Below are positions 44,621 through 53,970 of a stretch of DNA of 64,000 nt, piece by piece. Within the stretch, counting starts at the first letter, position 1; each line of letters opens with the position of its first letter. Source of the stretch: G963677085 sp963677085 (lineage in GTDB: Bacteria; Planctomycetota; Planctomycetia; Pirellulales; Thermoguttaceae). A model generated the notes under the pieces. That model was not told the origin of the DNA, ran no database searches, and saw only the letters and a program-made list of their open reading frames with translations. The stretch is from positions 5,332,001-5,396,000 of the forward strand of contig CAXXFH010000004.1 of assembly GCA_963677085.2 (NCBI GenBank). Direction: 5' to 3'. A program made the translations under genes and the position numbers.

Positions 44621-45645
44621 GAAACACCACTGGAGGCGAGTTCGACGGGCGCCCGGTCGCAGAGCGATTGATTGGCCGCCAGGACCATCTCGACGGCCTT
44701 TAGTCCGTCCGTCCCGGTGACCTTTGGTCGCCTGTCTTCGCGTACGCAAGCGACGAAGTGTTCCATCTCGGCCAAATAGGCATCGCGGAATAGAAACCGC
44801 CAGCTTTCCACCGCACGTCCGACCACGGTGCCGTCGACCGTAACCTGCGTGCAGCCCTTTTGTTCCACGGTTCCCACGAAAAGTACTCCCTTTTCGCAGA
44901 GAATTTCAACGCGAGCGTCGTAGCCATAGTGACAGGGGCACGTGCCGTCGACCTCGCCGATCGCGCCGTTGTCGAAGCAAAACATCACGAGGATATTGTC
45001 GTAGAAGTCGGGAAAGTCTGCCTTGGCGTGATCGCACTTGAAGTTGCCGGCCTCGGCATACGCCCGCTCGATCTCGGCGCCGGTGAACCAGCGGAGCGAG
45101 TCCATGTCGTGGCTGTTCACTTCGGCCACGATGCCGTTGCTCTTTTTGAGGTCGAACATCCAGGGCGAGGGCAAGCCGGGGCCGCGTCCGGTCGACTTGA
45201 TTTTCATCACACGGCCCATTTCGCCCGAGTCGAGGATGTCTTTCGTCCGCAGAAACCCCTCGTCGAAACGCCGCATGAAGCCGATCTGCAGTTTCACACC
45301 TGCTCGCTCGACCGCCGCCATGATGTCACGGCACTCTTCGGTAGTGACCGCCATGGGTTTTTCGAGGAACACGTGCTTGCCGTTTTCGGCCGCCGCACAG
45401 GCGATATCGCGGTGGAGGAATGTGGGCGTAACGATCACTACGGCGTCGATGCCATCATCGGCGACGGCCTCTTGGTAATCGGTGTAGCATCGGGTGACAC
45501 CGAGTTCGTCGGCCGTTTGTTTTGCGGAATCCGGATTCGCGTCACACACGGCGACCAGTTCGGCCGTGGGAATACGTTGGGAAAGATTGCGGGCATGAAT
45601 CATGCCCGCGCGGCCAGTTCCTATGACACAGAATCGAAGGGGCAT
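44617..45645 (-). CDS. Gfo/Idh/MocA family (inositol dehydrogenase-like) oxidoreductase
   Basis: A 342-aa cytoplasmic NAD-dependent oxidoreductase: Rossmann start FCVIGTGRAGMIHARNL, the EKP motif (HVFLEKPMAVTTEECRDIM) and a C-terminal IGFMRRFDEGFLRTKDILDSG segment as in myo-inositol 2-dehydrogenases (IolG). ATG 45645 has GAGG about nine bases upstream. It is the first gene of the leftward operon. Together with the zinc dehydrogenase it suggests a polyol or inositol-like starting substrate. Confidence 0.9.
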   Translation of the reverse strand: MPLRFCVIGTGRAGMIHARNLSQRIPTAELVAVCDANPDSAKQTADELGVTRCYTDYQEAVADDGIDAVVIVTPTFLHRDIACAAAENGKHVFLEKPMAVTTEECRDIMAAVERAGVKLQIGFMRRFDEGFLRTKDILDSGEMGRVMKIKSTGRGPGLPSPWMFDLKKSNGIVAEVNSHDMDSLRWFTGAEIERAYAEAGNFKCDHAKADFPDFYDNILVMFCFDNGAIGEVDGTCPCHYGYDARVEILCEKGVLFVGTVEQKGCTQVTVDGTVVGRAVESWRFLFRDAYLAEMEHFVACVREDRRPKVTGTDGLKAVEMVLAANQSLCDRAPVELASSGVS

Positions 45646-46068
45646 CGCTGTGGACCTCGCCTGGCTGATGTTCGTTGGGTACCGCACGCGACCGCAAGGC
45701 CGTCGTGTGGCGGCTGTCCCGAAGAGTCCTTTGTACGATCATTAGGACAATAGTTTAGCGAGGCGCAGCGTGTCTCGCAAGTGGTTTTGTGGAAAAAGTG
45801 AGTTGATAGTGCGCAAGTTGATTTTGGTAAACGGCTTGCGAAAAATCTAATTCCGGGGATGAGCTCGGATTCGGCAGCGGCCGATCCGGGGAGAAAAGTG
45901 GCCGCGGCGGTCAGACTGCCGCTGGTGATGCCAATGACCTATGGCGTGTGACGGCCAAACGGACGGCCGACGCCGGTTGCCTGTCGGAACTCGACGAGGC
46001 GCGAAGAAGTTCTCGGTCGGGTAGTTCAATAGGGTTAACGGCGTCGCGTGGTACGCAATGTCGGAACC
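45646..46068. other. upstream region of the leftward sugar operon
   Basis: No gene in this 423-base gap. On the minus strand a promoter-like TTGCGA and TAAACT pair (17-base spacer, roughly 45755-45785) precedes the operon. The motif CTTGCG occurs three times close by, a possible operator, not established. Confidence 0.35.
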
Positions 46069-46629
46069 TCAAACGTTAGGTGGCGACTGCGAATCCCTGC
46101 ATCCTTCTCGGAGCCGCTTGCTGGGTGTGGCCTGTGCGTGAATTTTGCCACCCGATAGGAACCATCGCAAAACACGTACCCGGGTCGACCACTGCTGCAT
46201 CCGTGGCGGAAGCCCCAGCGACGCTTTGGCAGTGGCGAGGGCATCCTCGAGCAGGGCGTCGTGCAAAGGCCGAATAACCAGCAGCCACGACAGCGTTGTC
46301 CGGCCGTGAGTAGTCATCTCGATGGTATGCCGTAGCTTTGCGGTATCGCCAGACGGCGCAATGACCTCGAAGCGATGAATCCCATCGAAGCCCTTGGGCT
46401 TGGCAAAGCGAAACGTGATGGATTGCCCTGGTGTGTATTGCTCGACAGCGTATCCGATCGGGCCATGTCCGCCCGCGGCACCGATGCCAAGGGGGCGATC
46501 AAATTCCATCGGTGGCCAAGAGTGTTTTGGCCACAACGCATCGTCTTTCGATGCCAGGGTATCGATGAGCCGGCCGACTCGCTCAGCGGTTGCCGGAAAC
46601 TCGCGTTCGTGGATGTTGACGACTTTCAT
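46069..46629 (-). CDS. SRPBCC-family (START-like) protein
   Basis: A 186-aa protein with the features of the SRPBCC/Bet v1-like fold: VVNIHEREFPATAERVGRLI, GGHGPIGYAVEQYTPGQSITFRF and HRFEVI. Members bind hydrophobic ligands; function here unknown. Its start overlaps the stop of the rhamnosidase gene by one base (TAATG), so it is likely translationally coupled to it. Confidence 0.7.
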   Translation of the reverse strand: MKVVNIHEREFPATAERVGRLIDTLASKDDALWPKHSWPPMEFDRPLGIGAAGGHGPIGYAVEQYTPGQSITFRFAKPKGFDGIHRFEVIAPSGDTAKLRHTIEMTTHGRTTLSWLLVIRPLHDALLEDALATAKASLGLPPRMQQWSTRVRVLRWFLSGGKIHAQATPSKRLREGCRDSQSPPNV

Positions 46630-49600
46630 TATTTTTTGCCGGGCAGTTGCGAAACAAACCAGTAATCACCTGCCGGCAGATCGACCACGACCCGATTGCC
46701 CTGTACACCGCGTTGGCGTACCGCAGCGGCCTCGGCTAGCGGTTTGCCCGACTCGCGGACGCTCGACACCTCGGCGGTTGGCAGGTAGACGGTGGCTGTG
46801 GTGTTGGCTGGCACCACGACGTGCAGGCGGAGCGAACCGTCATCGTCGCGCCGCCAATCACAGGCGATTCGGCCGTAGGGCGACGGATAGTCGGCCTTCA
46901 CCCAGTTCAGGTCGCCGACCACCTCTGGGCGCACGATGAAATGCTTGAGCCCAGGCACATCCGGATCGAGTTGGATTCCGGCCAGGCCCTCGAAGAACCA
47001 TTGGGCCATGGCCCCGAAGGCGAAGTGGTTGCGGGAATTCATCTCAGGACCCATCTGGTCGGTGTTCCAGCGTTCCCAGATCGTTGTAGCACCCTTTTTG
47101 ACCATGTAACCCAACGACGGATATTCGTCGCTGCTGGCGATCCGCCAGGCGGCTTCGGCGTGGCCATATTTGGCGAGCATCGGCAGGATGACGGGCGTTC
47201 CCAAAAAACCGGTCGTGTGGTGGTAGCCATGCTCAGCCACATCGCGGGCGACGCTGTCGGCTACCGCTTGTTGAAACTCGGGCGGAACCATGCCGAAGGC
47301 CAACGGCAGCAGGTTCGACGTTTGCGTGCCAGTCACATAGTTGGCCGTCTCGGGATGGTAATACTTCGCGTGAAACGCCTTGGCCTGGCGTTTGGCCAAC
47401 GCTTCGTACTCTTCGGCCTCATCCTGTTTGCCCAAGGCGTCGGCCATTTGGGCGAGGAGCTTCGTGGAGTAGAAACCGTAACAAGCGCTGACCGGCAACT
47501 CGGGCGTAGTGACCACCGGCACCCAATCACCCCAGGTGGGTTTCTCGTAGAGGTCGTTCTGAAGGTTTGCACGGATGTACTCGACCCATTTCTTCACGCC
47601 TTCGTAGTTTTCTTCGAGCACGCGGCGGTCGCCGTAGTATTCGTAGATTCGCCAGGGGACGACACTCACGGCGTCGGCCCAAGCGGCACGGCCGGCACCG
47701 TCGACGACGATCCGTGGGCAAACCCCGGTCGTGGCCCCATTGGGGTGTTGCGAGTCGAGGATATCGCGCATCCACTTCGTGTAGAACAACGCCATATTCA
47801 TGTTCCAGATCGACGTAGGGGCGAAAGCTTGGGCATCGCCCATCCAGCCAAGCCGCTCGTCGCGCTGTGGGCAGTCGGTGGGCACCGAGTGCATGTTCGA
47901 TCGCTGGCCCCAAAGCACGTTTTTCACAATCCGGTTGACTAGCCGGTTGGAACAGGTGAACTTCCCGGCCGGTGGGGCCGCCGTGTGTACGACCTGGGAG
48001 ACGATCGTGTCGGCCGTCGGTTTCTCGGGCAAGCCCGTTACCTGGGCATAGCGGAAACCGCGGTAGGTGAACTTCGGCTGCCACACTTCGGTGCCGGTGC
48101 CTTTGCAGATGTAGGTGTCGGTTACGCGGGCCGAACGGTAGTTGACGCTGTCGATCAGCCCGTCGGGCCGAAGGATTTCGGCGTGTTGGATCTTGATTGT
48201 TGTGCCGGCCGGAGCGTTGACGGTCAGCTTCGGGCGCCCAGGATGATTCTGGCCGAAGTCGAGCACATAAACGCCCGGTTTCGGTTCGGTAATCTTTGCC
48301 GGTTTCAACTGGCCGGTGATCCGCAGCGGGGGTGCCTTCTGCACGCACATGATGGCCGGACGATACTCGACCGGTTTGGCCGGCTTCCACTGATCGGCCG
48401 CCGAGAAATCGGCCGTGTCCCAACCGGGCTGTTCGAGCCGCGCGTCGTAGGTTTCGCCGTGATAGAGTGTGTCTTCGAGGATGGGAGAAACGTGTGACGC
48501 CCACGTGCCGTCGGTCAAGATGGTGTGTTGCGAGCCATCGGCGCATTGCACTTCGAGTTGGAGAAGAAATCGCAGGTTTTCGCCCGGCTTGGCGTGGCGC
48601 TCATGTCCTCCGGCCCAGCCGAGACCACTGGACCACCAACCGTTGCCCAGTAGAGCGCCCACGGCGTTCTCGCCTTGGTGAAGTTGCTTCGTAACGTCGT
48701 ATACCTGGTACTGGCATCGTTTTTCGTAGAGGGTCCATCCTGGGGTAAACTCGTCGTGGCCGATGCGACGGCCGTTGAGTCGTAGCCGGTAGTATCCCAA
48801 TCCACTAACGTACGCCCGGGCTTGGGTCACGTCGGCTGGCAATTGGAATTGCTTACGGAGCATATTGGAACGTCGCGGGCCGTCGTAGGTTTGGGTGATC
48901 GGGCCCCAGGGCGCATCGCCCGGTTGGCGATCGCCTTGGCCGCGACCCAATCCTTGGGTTGGAAGTCGGGCTTGAACCAGTTGTCGGCCGGCCGATCGGA
49001 GCAGCGCCACTCGCTGGGCTGCAGCTCGATGATCTCGCCGCCGTAGAACGTCTGGCGGACTGCCATCGTCAGGCCGGCCGGACCGTCGGCGTTTTGCACT
49101 TTGACGGCGATCACGTTTCGCCCACGGTGCAAGTTGGCGCCTCCCCAAAGGTAATGCCATTCGGCCTTGGGAAAGTCGCCGTCGGCGGCGACTCGAACAC
49201 CGTTGACGTACAACTCGTAATGGTTGTCGGCCGTGATGGCGGCAATCGCATGGTGCGGTGATGGGCGGTCGTCGCCGTAGGTGATCTCCGTGCGGAAATA
49301 GACCGTGGTGTTATCGCCCTGGACTGTTGGATGCCAATACCAGGGGCTGAGCTTGATCGGCCGGTTCACGATTTCCAACTCGGCCGGCTCGACCCATTGG
49401 GCCTTCCAGTCTTCGGCCGATAGCAATGCCATTTCCCAATGGGCTGCTTCCGAGAAAGGCGAGACGGCACCGTCTTGGTCCCAGGTGCGGACTTTCCAGA
49501 AACATCGTTGTCGGCTCGTCAGCGGTGTGCCGGCGTATTCGACGTGGACCGATTGGTCGGAGGCAACACGGCCGCTGTCCCAGAGGTCGCCTTGGTTGTT

Positions 49601-49870
49601 CGTGAGCATCTCGGGCGTAGAGGCCACCAACACCTGGTAGGCCGTTTGCCGGGCGCCGCGCCGGGCGTCGTTTACCTGCCACGACAGACGCGGTTTCGCC
49701 ATGTCGAGCCCCAGCGGATTCGTTTGGTATTCACACTGCAAGTTGGACGGTGCCTGCAACGTCGAACGTGCCTCGGCCGTTTCGGCCGGGGCAGGGCAGG
49801 GGCCGTGAAGCCAGGCGAATGCCGCCGTGAGTACGAGGAGGTAGAAGTCGGAGCGAAGGTGGCGTCTCAT
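46629..49870 (-). pseudogene. exported alpha-L-rhamnosidase (GH78) with a frameshift
   Basis: A GH78-type rhamnosidase split in two frames by a single-base deletion or sequencing error. The N-terminal frame (48827-49870) has a signal peptide (FYLLVLTAAFAWLHGPCPAPAE) and the N-terminal GH78 domains (LQCEYQTNPLGLDMAKPRLS, CFWKVRTWDQDG). It ends ANRAMRPGAR. The second frame (46629 to about 48925) continues with GDAPWGPI, the carbohydrate-binding SNMLRKQFQLPADV, and the catalytic (alpha/alpha)6 barrel with PTDCPQRDERLGWMGDAQA and SIWNMNMALFYTKWMRDI. The junction lies at 48917-48923 in a run of three G. Removing the shift would give about 1080 aa. It would release rhamnose from glycans outside the cell. 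The SRPBCC gene follows, and the AraC regulator lies upstream. Confidence 0.8.
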
Positions 49871-49989
49871 GATGTGGTTCCTTCTGAAACCGTGTTGCTG
49901 TTGACGGAGTGTGGGAATGATTTTGCAGGAAGGAATGTTGGCCGGGGCGTGTGCGATGTAGACGGTCCGATAACGCGTACTCCTCGTCC

Positions 49990-50925
49990 CTAACCCCTAG
50001 CCCCTAATCCCTCCTGCTGCTGCTTGCGGAAAACGCGGGGAGCCACGCCCTTGTGTTGGCGAAACACGCGACCCATGGCGTCGGCACTGGTGAAACCGGC
50101 GGCGGAGGCCACCTTGCTGATCGACATCTCGGTGCTTTGCAGCAGCCGTGCGGCTCGTTCCAGGCGGCAAAGCGTGATTTCTTCGTGAATGGTATGGCCC
50201 AGGGCGTTTTGAAAGCGGCGTTCCAGCGACCGCCGCGTGAGCGGCAACGGGCGAACGATCTCGGGCACGCTGATCGTGCCCAGGCTGGCCTTCCAGATTC
50301 GCTGCAACGCTTCGGCGACAATCCGGTCCTCGACGGTCCGCACGCGTCGCGGTCCCTGGCTGACCAACTCGGCCGACTCCTGCGCACTACAAACGGCCAT
50401 CGTGGCCAAAAGTCGAATCACGTCGGCAGCCAACAACTGGGGAAATCCGGTTGCTTCGCCACGCAAGTGATCTAGCAACGACTGGTAGACCCGGAGAATT
50501 TCGGACTTCGACTCGACTTTCAGCAGTGCTTGTTCCGGTGTGGCAAGACTTTCGGTAACCAGACGTTGGGCGAAGTCGCCTGCGAAACTCACCCAGTATT
50601 CTTCCCAACCGGTGGCGGCCGAGGGGCGATAGCGGTGCCACACGCCCGGGTGAAGGACAAAAAGGGTCCCTGCTTCTAGCGGCTGTCGGCCGGTGGGAGC
50701 CGACTCGAACTCTCCTTTGCCTTGGGTGATAAAGAGAATCTGGTACTCGGCCAGGGTGCGGCCACGTTGCCAGGTGAAAACGTAAGGCTCGGGATGATCC
50801 TGGGGAGGGTAAGGGCTATCGGCGGATATCGAGGCGTGGCCGGCGCCGGTGACATAAAAACCCCATCGTACATCACGTTCGCGAATGGGGACGTACCGGA
50901 AGAAACCGTTGCTCGTGGCGGTCAT
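49990..50925 (-). CDS. AraC-family transcriptional regulator
   Basis: A 311-aa activator: an N-terminal cupin-like sugar-binding domain (YVFTWQRGRTLAEYQILFITQGKG, GVWHRYRP) and a C-terminal AraC double helix-turn-helix (RRSLERRFQNALGHTIHEE, ISKVASAAGFTSADAMGRVFR). GGAGGG precedes the ATG at a good distance. It lies next to the rhamnosidase gene on the same strand (119 bases upstream) and probably controls it. Confidence 0.88.
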   Translation of the reverse strand: MTATSNGFFRYVPIRERDVRWGFYVTGAGHASISADSPYPPQDHPEPYVFTWQRGRTLAEYQILFITQGKGEFESAPTGRQPLEAGTLFVLHPGVWHRYRPSAATGWEEYWVSFAGDFAQRLVTESLATPEQALLKVESKSEILRVYQSLLDHLRGEATGFPQLLAADVIRLLATMAVCSAQESAELVSQGPRRVRTVEDRIVAEALQRIWKASLGTISVPEIVRPLPLTRRSLERRFQNALGHTIHEEITLCRLERAARLLQSTEMSISKVASAAGFTSADAMGRVFRQHKGVAPRVFRKQQQEGLGARG

Positions 50926-50965
50926 GGGACCCTCCGCGCCGACTGATCAGCCCCAGTCAAACCCT

Positions 50966-51067
50966 ATTGATGTTTGCATATTCACTGAATGGTTCGCCAG
51001 GGCCAAACGCCTTGAAGCAGGGCTCCCGACGGTCGCGCTGCCGTTCATTCAGTATGCAAGATTCAAT
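50966..51067 (-). repeat. MITE-like element, copy F
   Basis: A 102-base copy in the opposite orientation to copy E: starts ATTGATGTTTGCATATTCAC, ends ATGCAAGATTCAAT, with T and A flanking. The core GGCTCCCGACGGTCGC is present. Confidence 0.85.
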
Positions 51068-51391
51068 AAGATAATGAATTCTCCCGACATCGTAACGTAG
51101 CGCGTTGGGGCTTCTCAATCCCGCGAGTAGGGGGGGTGTCGCAAAGTGGCGTGTGTCTGCCGCAATGACCGCGATAGGGAGCGATCCTTTGGCATGAAAT
51201 GTCAGAAAAGCACGAAACGGCGCGATCGCGCGATTCCCCGGCGTGAACGCCGGGGTTAAGAAAGCAAGGTTCCGGCAGAATCTTCTTGCCGCCACGTTGA
51301 ACACGTACGCAGCGTCGGAGCGAGGAGAGCGTGGCAGCGACGGAAGGGTCCTTAGGGACGGCGCAAGAACAACGCCCGGGTTTGTGTTCGT

Positions 51392-51458
51392 GTCATTCTG
51401 AGCAAAGCGAAGAATCTTCTGAACCGCAGGGCAGGTCCTTCGCTTCGCTCAGGATGAC
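51392..51458. repeat. long inverted repeat
   Basis: Two 26-base arms at 51392-51417 and 51433-51458, of the common kind reading GTCATTCTGAGC and GCTCAGGATGAC, are imperfect complements with a 15-base spacer. Outer CCCGGG boxes flank it. Between a PEP-CTERM gene and the regulator; a terminator role is possible but unproven. Confidence 0.55.
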
Positions 51459-51477
51459 AAGCCCGGGAACGCGGAAC

Positions 51478-52287
51478 TTATTTCTGCGTCGTCCGATAGA
51501 CTTTTCCGCGGAACCTCCGTCGCAGTCCGGCGGCAACGGCAGCAAGTAGCAAGAGTGTTATCGCGCTGGGTTCAGGCGCTGCAAACGTGCTGATGTGAGT
51601 CAGCGCCATTTGCTGGCCAAGCTGAACCAGACTGGCATCGGTGAGGTGCCAGGCGTCGGTGCGGGTGTAGCCTCGCGTGTCGGCCTGCGAGCCGTTGAGA
51701 GCTTCAGCCATGCCGAATTGAACGGACCGCATCTTTTCGATGTCGGCACGAGTTCGGCCGCCGATATTGGCTGGGACGTCATAATAAACGTCGGGATTGG
51801 CGTCGATCACGGCGAGCGTGAAGTTGATCGGTTCTGTCAGGCCGAGATCGCTGCGGAGCGTATCGAGCATTCCGGAGAACCGGGCGCTGTACGCGTCCAT
51901 TGCGATGTCGGAGCCGGTATCCCCTTCGCCTTGAAACCAGAAGAAGCCGCGGATGACGTAATCGTCGCCGTTGGCTTCGATGGCGCGCAATTGCGTTTCG
52001 AGGTAGCCTGTGCCGGAGGCGTTGAAAAAATCGGTCTCGTAATGGTCCTGCGGCGCATCGGTGTACCAGCTTTGGAGCCAGCTTCCCGGATGATACTGAT
52101 GCAGCACTAGCGGGTTCTGGCAACTGGAATCCGCTTGAAGCGTGGACTGGATTGCGTTGGCCCAAACGGGTTTGGCGTTCGACTGCCCGTCGGCGAAGAA
52201 GATGTCGAAGGTTTCCGCATTGCTCCGACTTACCGAAAGCGCCATGGCGGCCAGCGCCAAGGCGAACACGACTCGTTGCGTACTCAT
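51478..52287 (-). CDS. PEP-CTERM sialate O-acetylesterase-like esterase
   Basis: A 269-aa exported protein. Signal peptide residues about 1-24 (VFALALAAMALSVSRSNAE). The enzyme domain is of the SASA/DUF303-type SGNH carbohydrate esterase: block I FFADGQSNAKP, FWFQGEGD and the Asp/His pair in DAWHLT. The C-terminus is a PEP-CTERM signal (APEPSAITLLLLAAVAAG plus RRRF). It probably removes acetyl groups from glycans at the surface. ATG 52287 gives a normal signal peptide; the frame extends upstream through MITE copy G. Confidence 0.8.
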   Translation of the reverse strand: MSTQRVVFALALAAMALSVSRSNAETFDIFFADGQSNAKPVWANAIQSTLQADSSCQNPLVLHQYHPGSWLQSWYTDAPQDHYETDFFNASGTGYLETQLRAIEANGDDYVIRGFFWFQGEGDTGSDIAMDAYSARFSGMLDTLRSDLGLTEPINFTLAVIDANPDVYYDVPANIGGRTRADIEKMRSVQFGMAEALNGSQADTRGYTRTDAWHLTDASLVQLGQQMALTHISTFAAPEPSAITLLLLAAVAAGLRRRFRGKVYRTTQK

Positions 52288-52336
52288 TTGCCTGTTGTTT
52301 CCGATAGAGTCTGCCCAGTCTCTACTGGCGCGTATT

Positions 52337-52437
52337 ATTGATACCTGCATTAATAATGATCGCTTCGGAAAGCCGAACGCCTGGAAAACCAGGCTCCCGT
52401 TGGTAGCCTTCCACTCTTTGGCTATGCAGGCCTCAAT
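52337..52437 (-). repeat. MITE-like element, copy G
   Basis: A 101-base copy starting ATTGATACCTGCATTA and ending ATGCAGGCCTCAAT, with T and A outside. The centre is GCCTGGaaaaCCAGGC, followed by the core GGCTCCCGTTGGTAGCC. It lies between two esterase genes, about 50 bases upstream of the PEP-CTERM esterase start. Confidence 0.85.
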
Positions 52438-52537
52438 AGGATCGACCGATAAATAACTAGCCGGTTCGCCGGGCCGTGTTTCGCGACCGCCCTCGGGTTT
52501 CGCTTTGAGAAACGGCAAGTAATTTTTCGGGCCGTCC

Positions 52538-53773
52538 TTAGTTGACTACATGATACAACACGCGCAGAGCGTGGCCAAGGCTTTGAGGGGCCTTTTCGGG
52601 GCTGATCCGCAGTCGCAACGTGTGTTTGCCCGGCGGCAGATCGGTTTCGAACATCACCGTGCGAGGGTAATGCAACCCCTTGCTGTAGGCATGCAGAAGG
52701 TTGATTTGCTTATAGGGAGCACCATCGACGCTCGTTTCGACAATCCCGGCGTCGGGCCCTGCCAGGATAAAGGCACCGATGGCCGTTCCTTCGAAATCGA
52801 GCGAATAAGCGGCGCCCGGTTTCTCGCCGCAGAGCAACTTCTCTTGCGAAAAACGCGAACGGCAACTGCCTTTGAGCTTCGACCAATTGGGCACTTGCAC
52901 GCTCATCCCGTCATCCAGTTTCGCTCCATCAGGCGCGATTAACCGGCCACGGAAGTAGCTGTTCGCGTCCATCACTTCGGGTAACGGATGATTGGCCATA
53001 GTGGCTTCGGCCGGCTGTGGTGTGCTCCAGCAGAGCGTCATCAGCCGGTCGATCATCGCCGCACAGATGGCGTTGCCATGCGGCGCCGGGTGGGTGCCGC
53101 CGAACTGCTTCCAGGTGAGTTTGCCGGCTGTGATCTGGTCGGCCGTTTCCTGGGCCAAGTTGATCGTCGGAATCTGGTAGTGCTCGGCCACTTCGCGATG
53201 GGCGGCGATGCTCAGCGGCGTTTTGCCGGCCTGGCACGTTGCGAGCATCTCGGGATTAACGAAATAGGTGATCACGATATCCGACTTGGGATTGTGTAGC
53301 CGCGTGGCACGAACGATGCCCTCCATGCCGCGGATGCACTCGCGCCGGGCGTGGTGGGCGTCCTGGTCGTCGTTCACGGCGAACTCGACGAAAAACAGAT
53401 CGACCGGCCCGTGCCGCAGCACCTGATCCCGCAAGCGAAACGCGCCAGTGGTTGAACAGGTCGATGCGATACCGGCATCGGTAAAGGTGAATTCCGTTTC
53501 GGGAAACCGTCGTTGGAGAATCTCCATGACCATCGGCCGGTATCCGTTCATCTCGGTGATCGAACCGCCGATGAAGGCCACGTGACCTTTCTTCCCCTTC
53601 TCGAACCGGAGTCGGGCGTTTTGAAACGCGCCGCGCGGGTGGATGTTGGTGTCGGACATCGGCCCGGGCGCGGCCGGTTGTTGCGGGCCGGTTTGGGCCG
53701 GGGCATTCGCGACGGTAACGAGCAGTAGAACGACGGCAGGGAACAGGGCAGGACGGCTACGATAGGTGAGCAT
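52538..53773 (-). CDS. exported SGNH/GDSL-type hydrolase
   Basis: A 411-aa exported hydrolase. Signal peptide residues about 1-27 (FPAVVLLLVTVANAPAQ). SGNH blocks are present: block I VAFIGGSITEMNGY, block III FVEFAVNDDQD and block V GTHPAPHGN. The C-terminal 150 residues form a beta-rich domain (MFETDLPPGKHTLRLRI). Such enzymes de-esterify glycans. ATG 53773 is chosen because it gives a clean signal peptide and has CAGGAG nearby. It is near another esterase gene; both fit a polysaccharide-degrading locus. Confidence 0.8.
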   Translation of the reverse strand: MLTYRSRPALFPAVVLLLVTVANAPAQTGPQQPAAPGPMSDTNIHPRGAFQNARLRFEKGKKGHVAFIGGSITEMNGYRPMVMEILQRRFPETEFTFTDAGIASTCSTTGAFRLRDQVLRHGPVDLFFVEFAVNDDQDAHHARRECIRGMEGIVRATRLHNPKSDIVITYFVNPEMLATCQAGKTPLSIAAHREVAEHYQIPTINLAQETADQITAGKLTWKQFGGTHPAPHGNAICAAMIDRLMTLCWSTPQPAEATMANHPLPEVMDANSYFRGRLIAPDGAKLDDGMSVQVPNWSKLKGSCRSRFSQEKLLCGEKPGAAYSLDFEGTAIGAFILAGPDAGIVETSVDGAPYKQINLLHAYSKGLHYPRTVMFETDLPPGKHTLRLRISPEKAPQSLGHALRVLYHVVN

Positions 53774-53970
53774 CGGCGGAGAGTCTCCTGGATTGGGCAA
53801 ACAAATGGCATAAAACGCCATTATATTCGGATTACCAAGCGGTTGCCAGAATTGGCAGGGAGTAGGGAGGAGGGGCGCAATGCTGTCGAGGACGCAGTGA
53901 CGACGGGCATACGCGACGGCAAGGCATATGGCCGCGCATGGATAGCCGTTACAACGGACTCTCTGCAGGA

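Larger units (their letters stand above)
50926..51477. other. repeat-filled intergenic region
   Basis: No gene in this 552-base gap between the AraC regulator and a PEP-CTERM gene. It contains MITE copy F (50966-51067) and a long inverted repeat at 51392-51458. Confidence 0.5.

Noticed and set aside
46821..47942. 373-aa open frame on the plus strand
   Set aside because: It is antisense to the rhamnosidase barrel.
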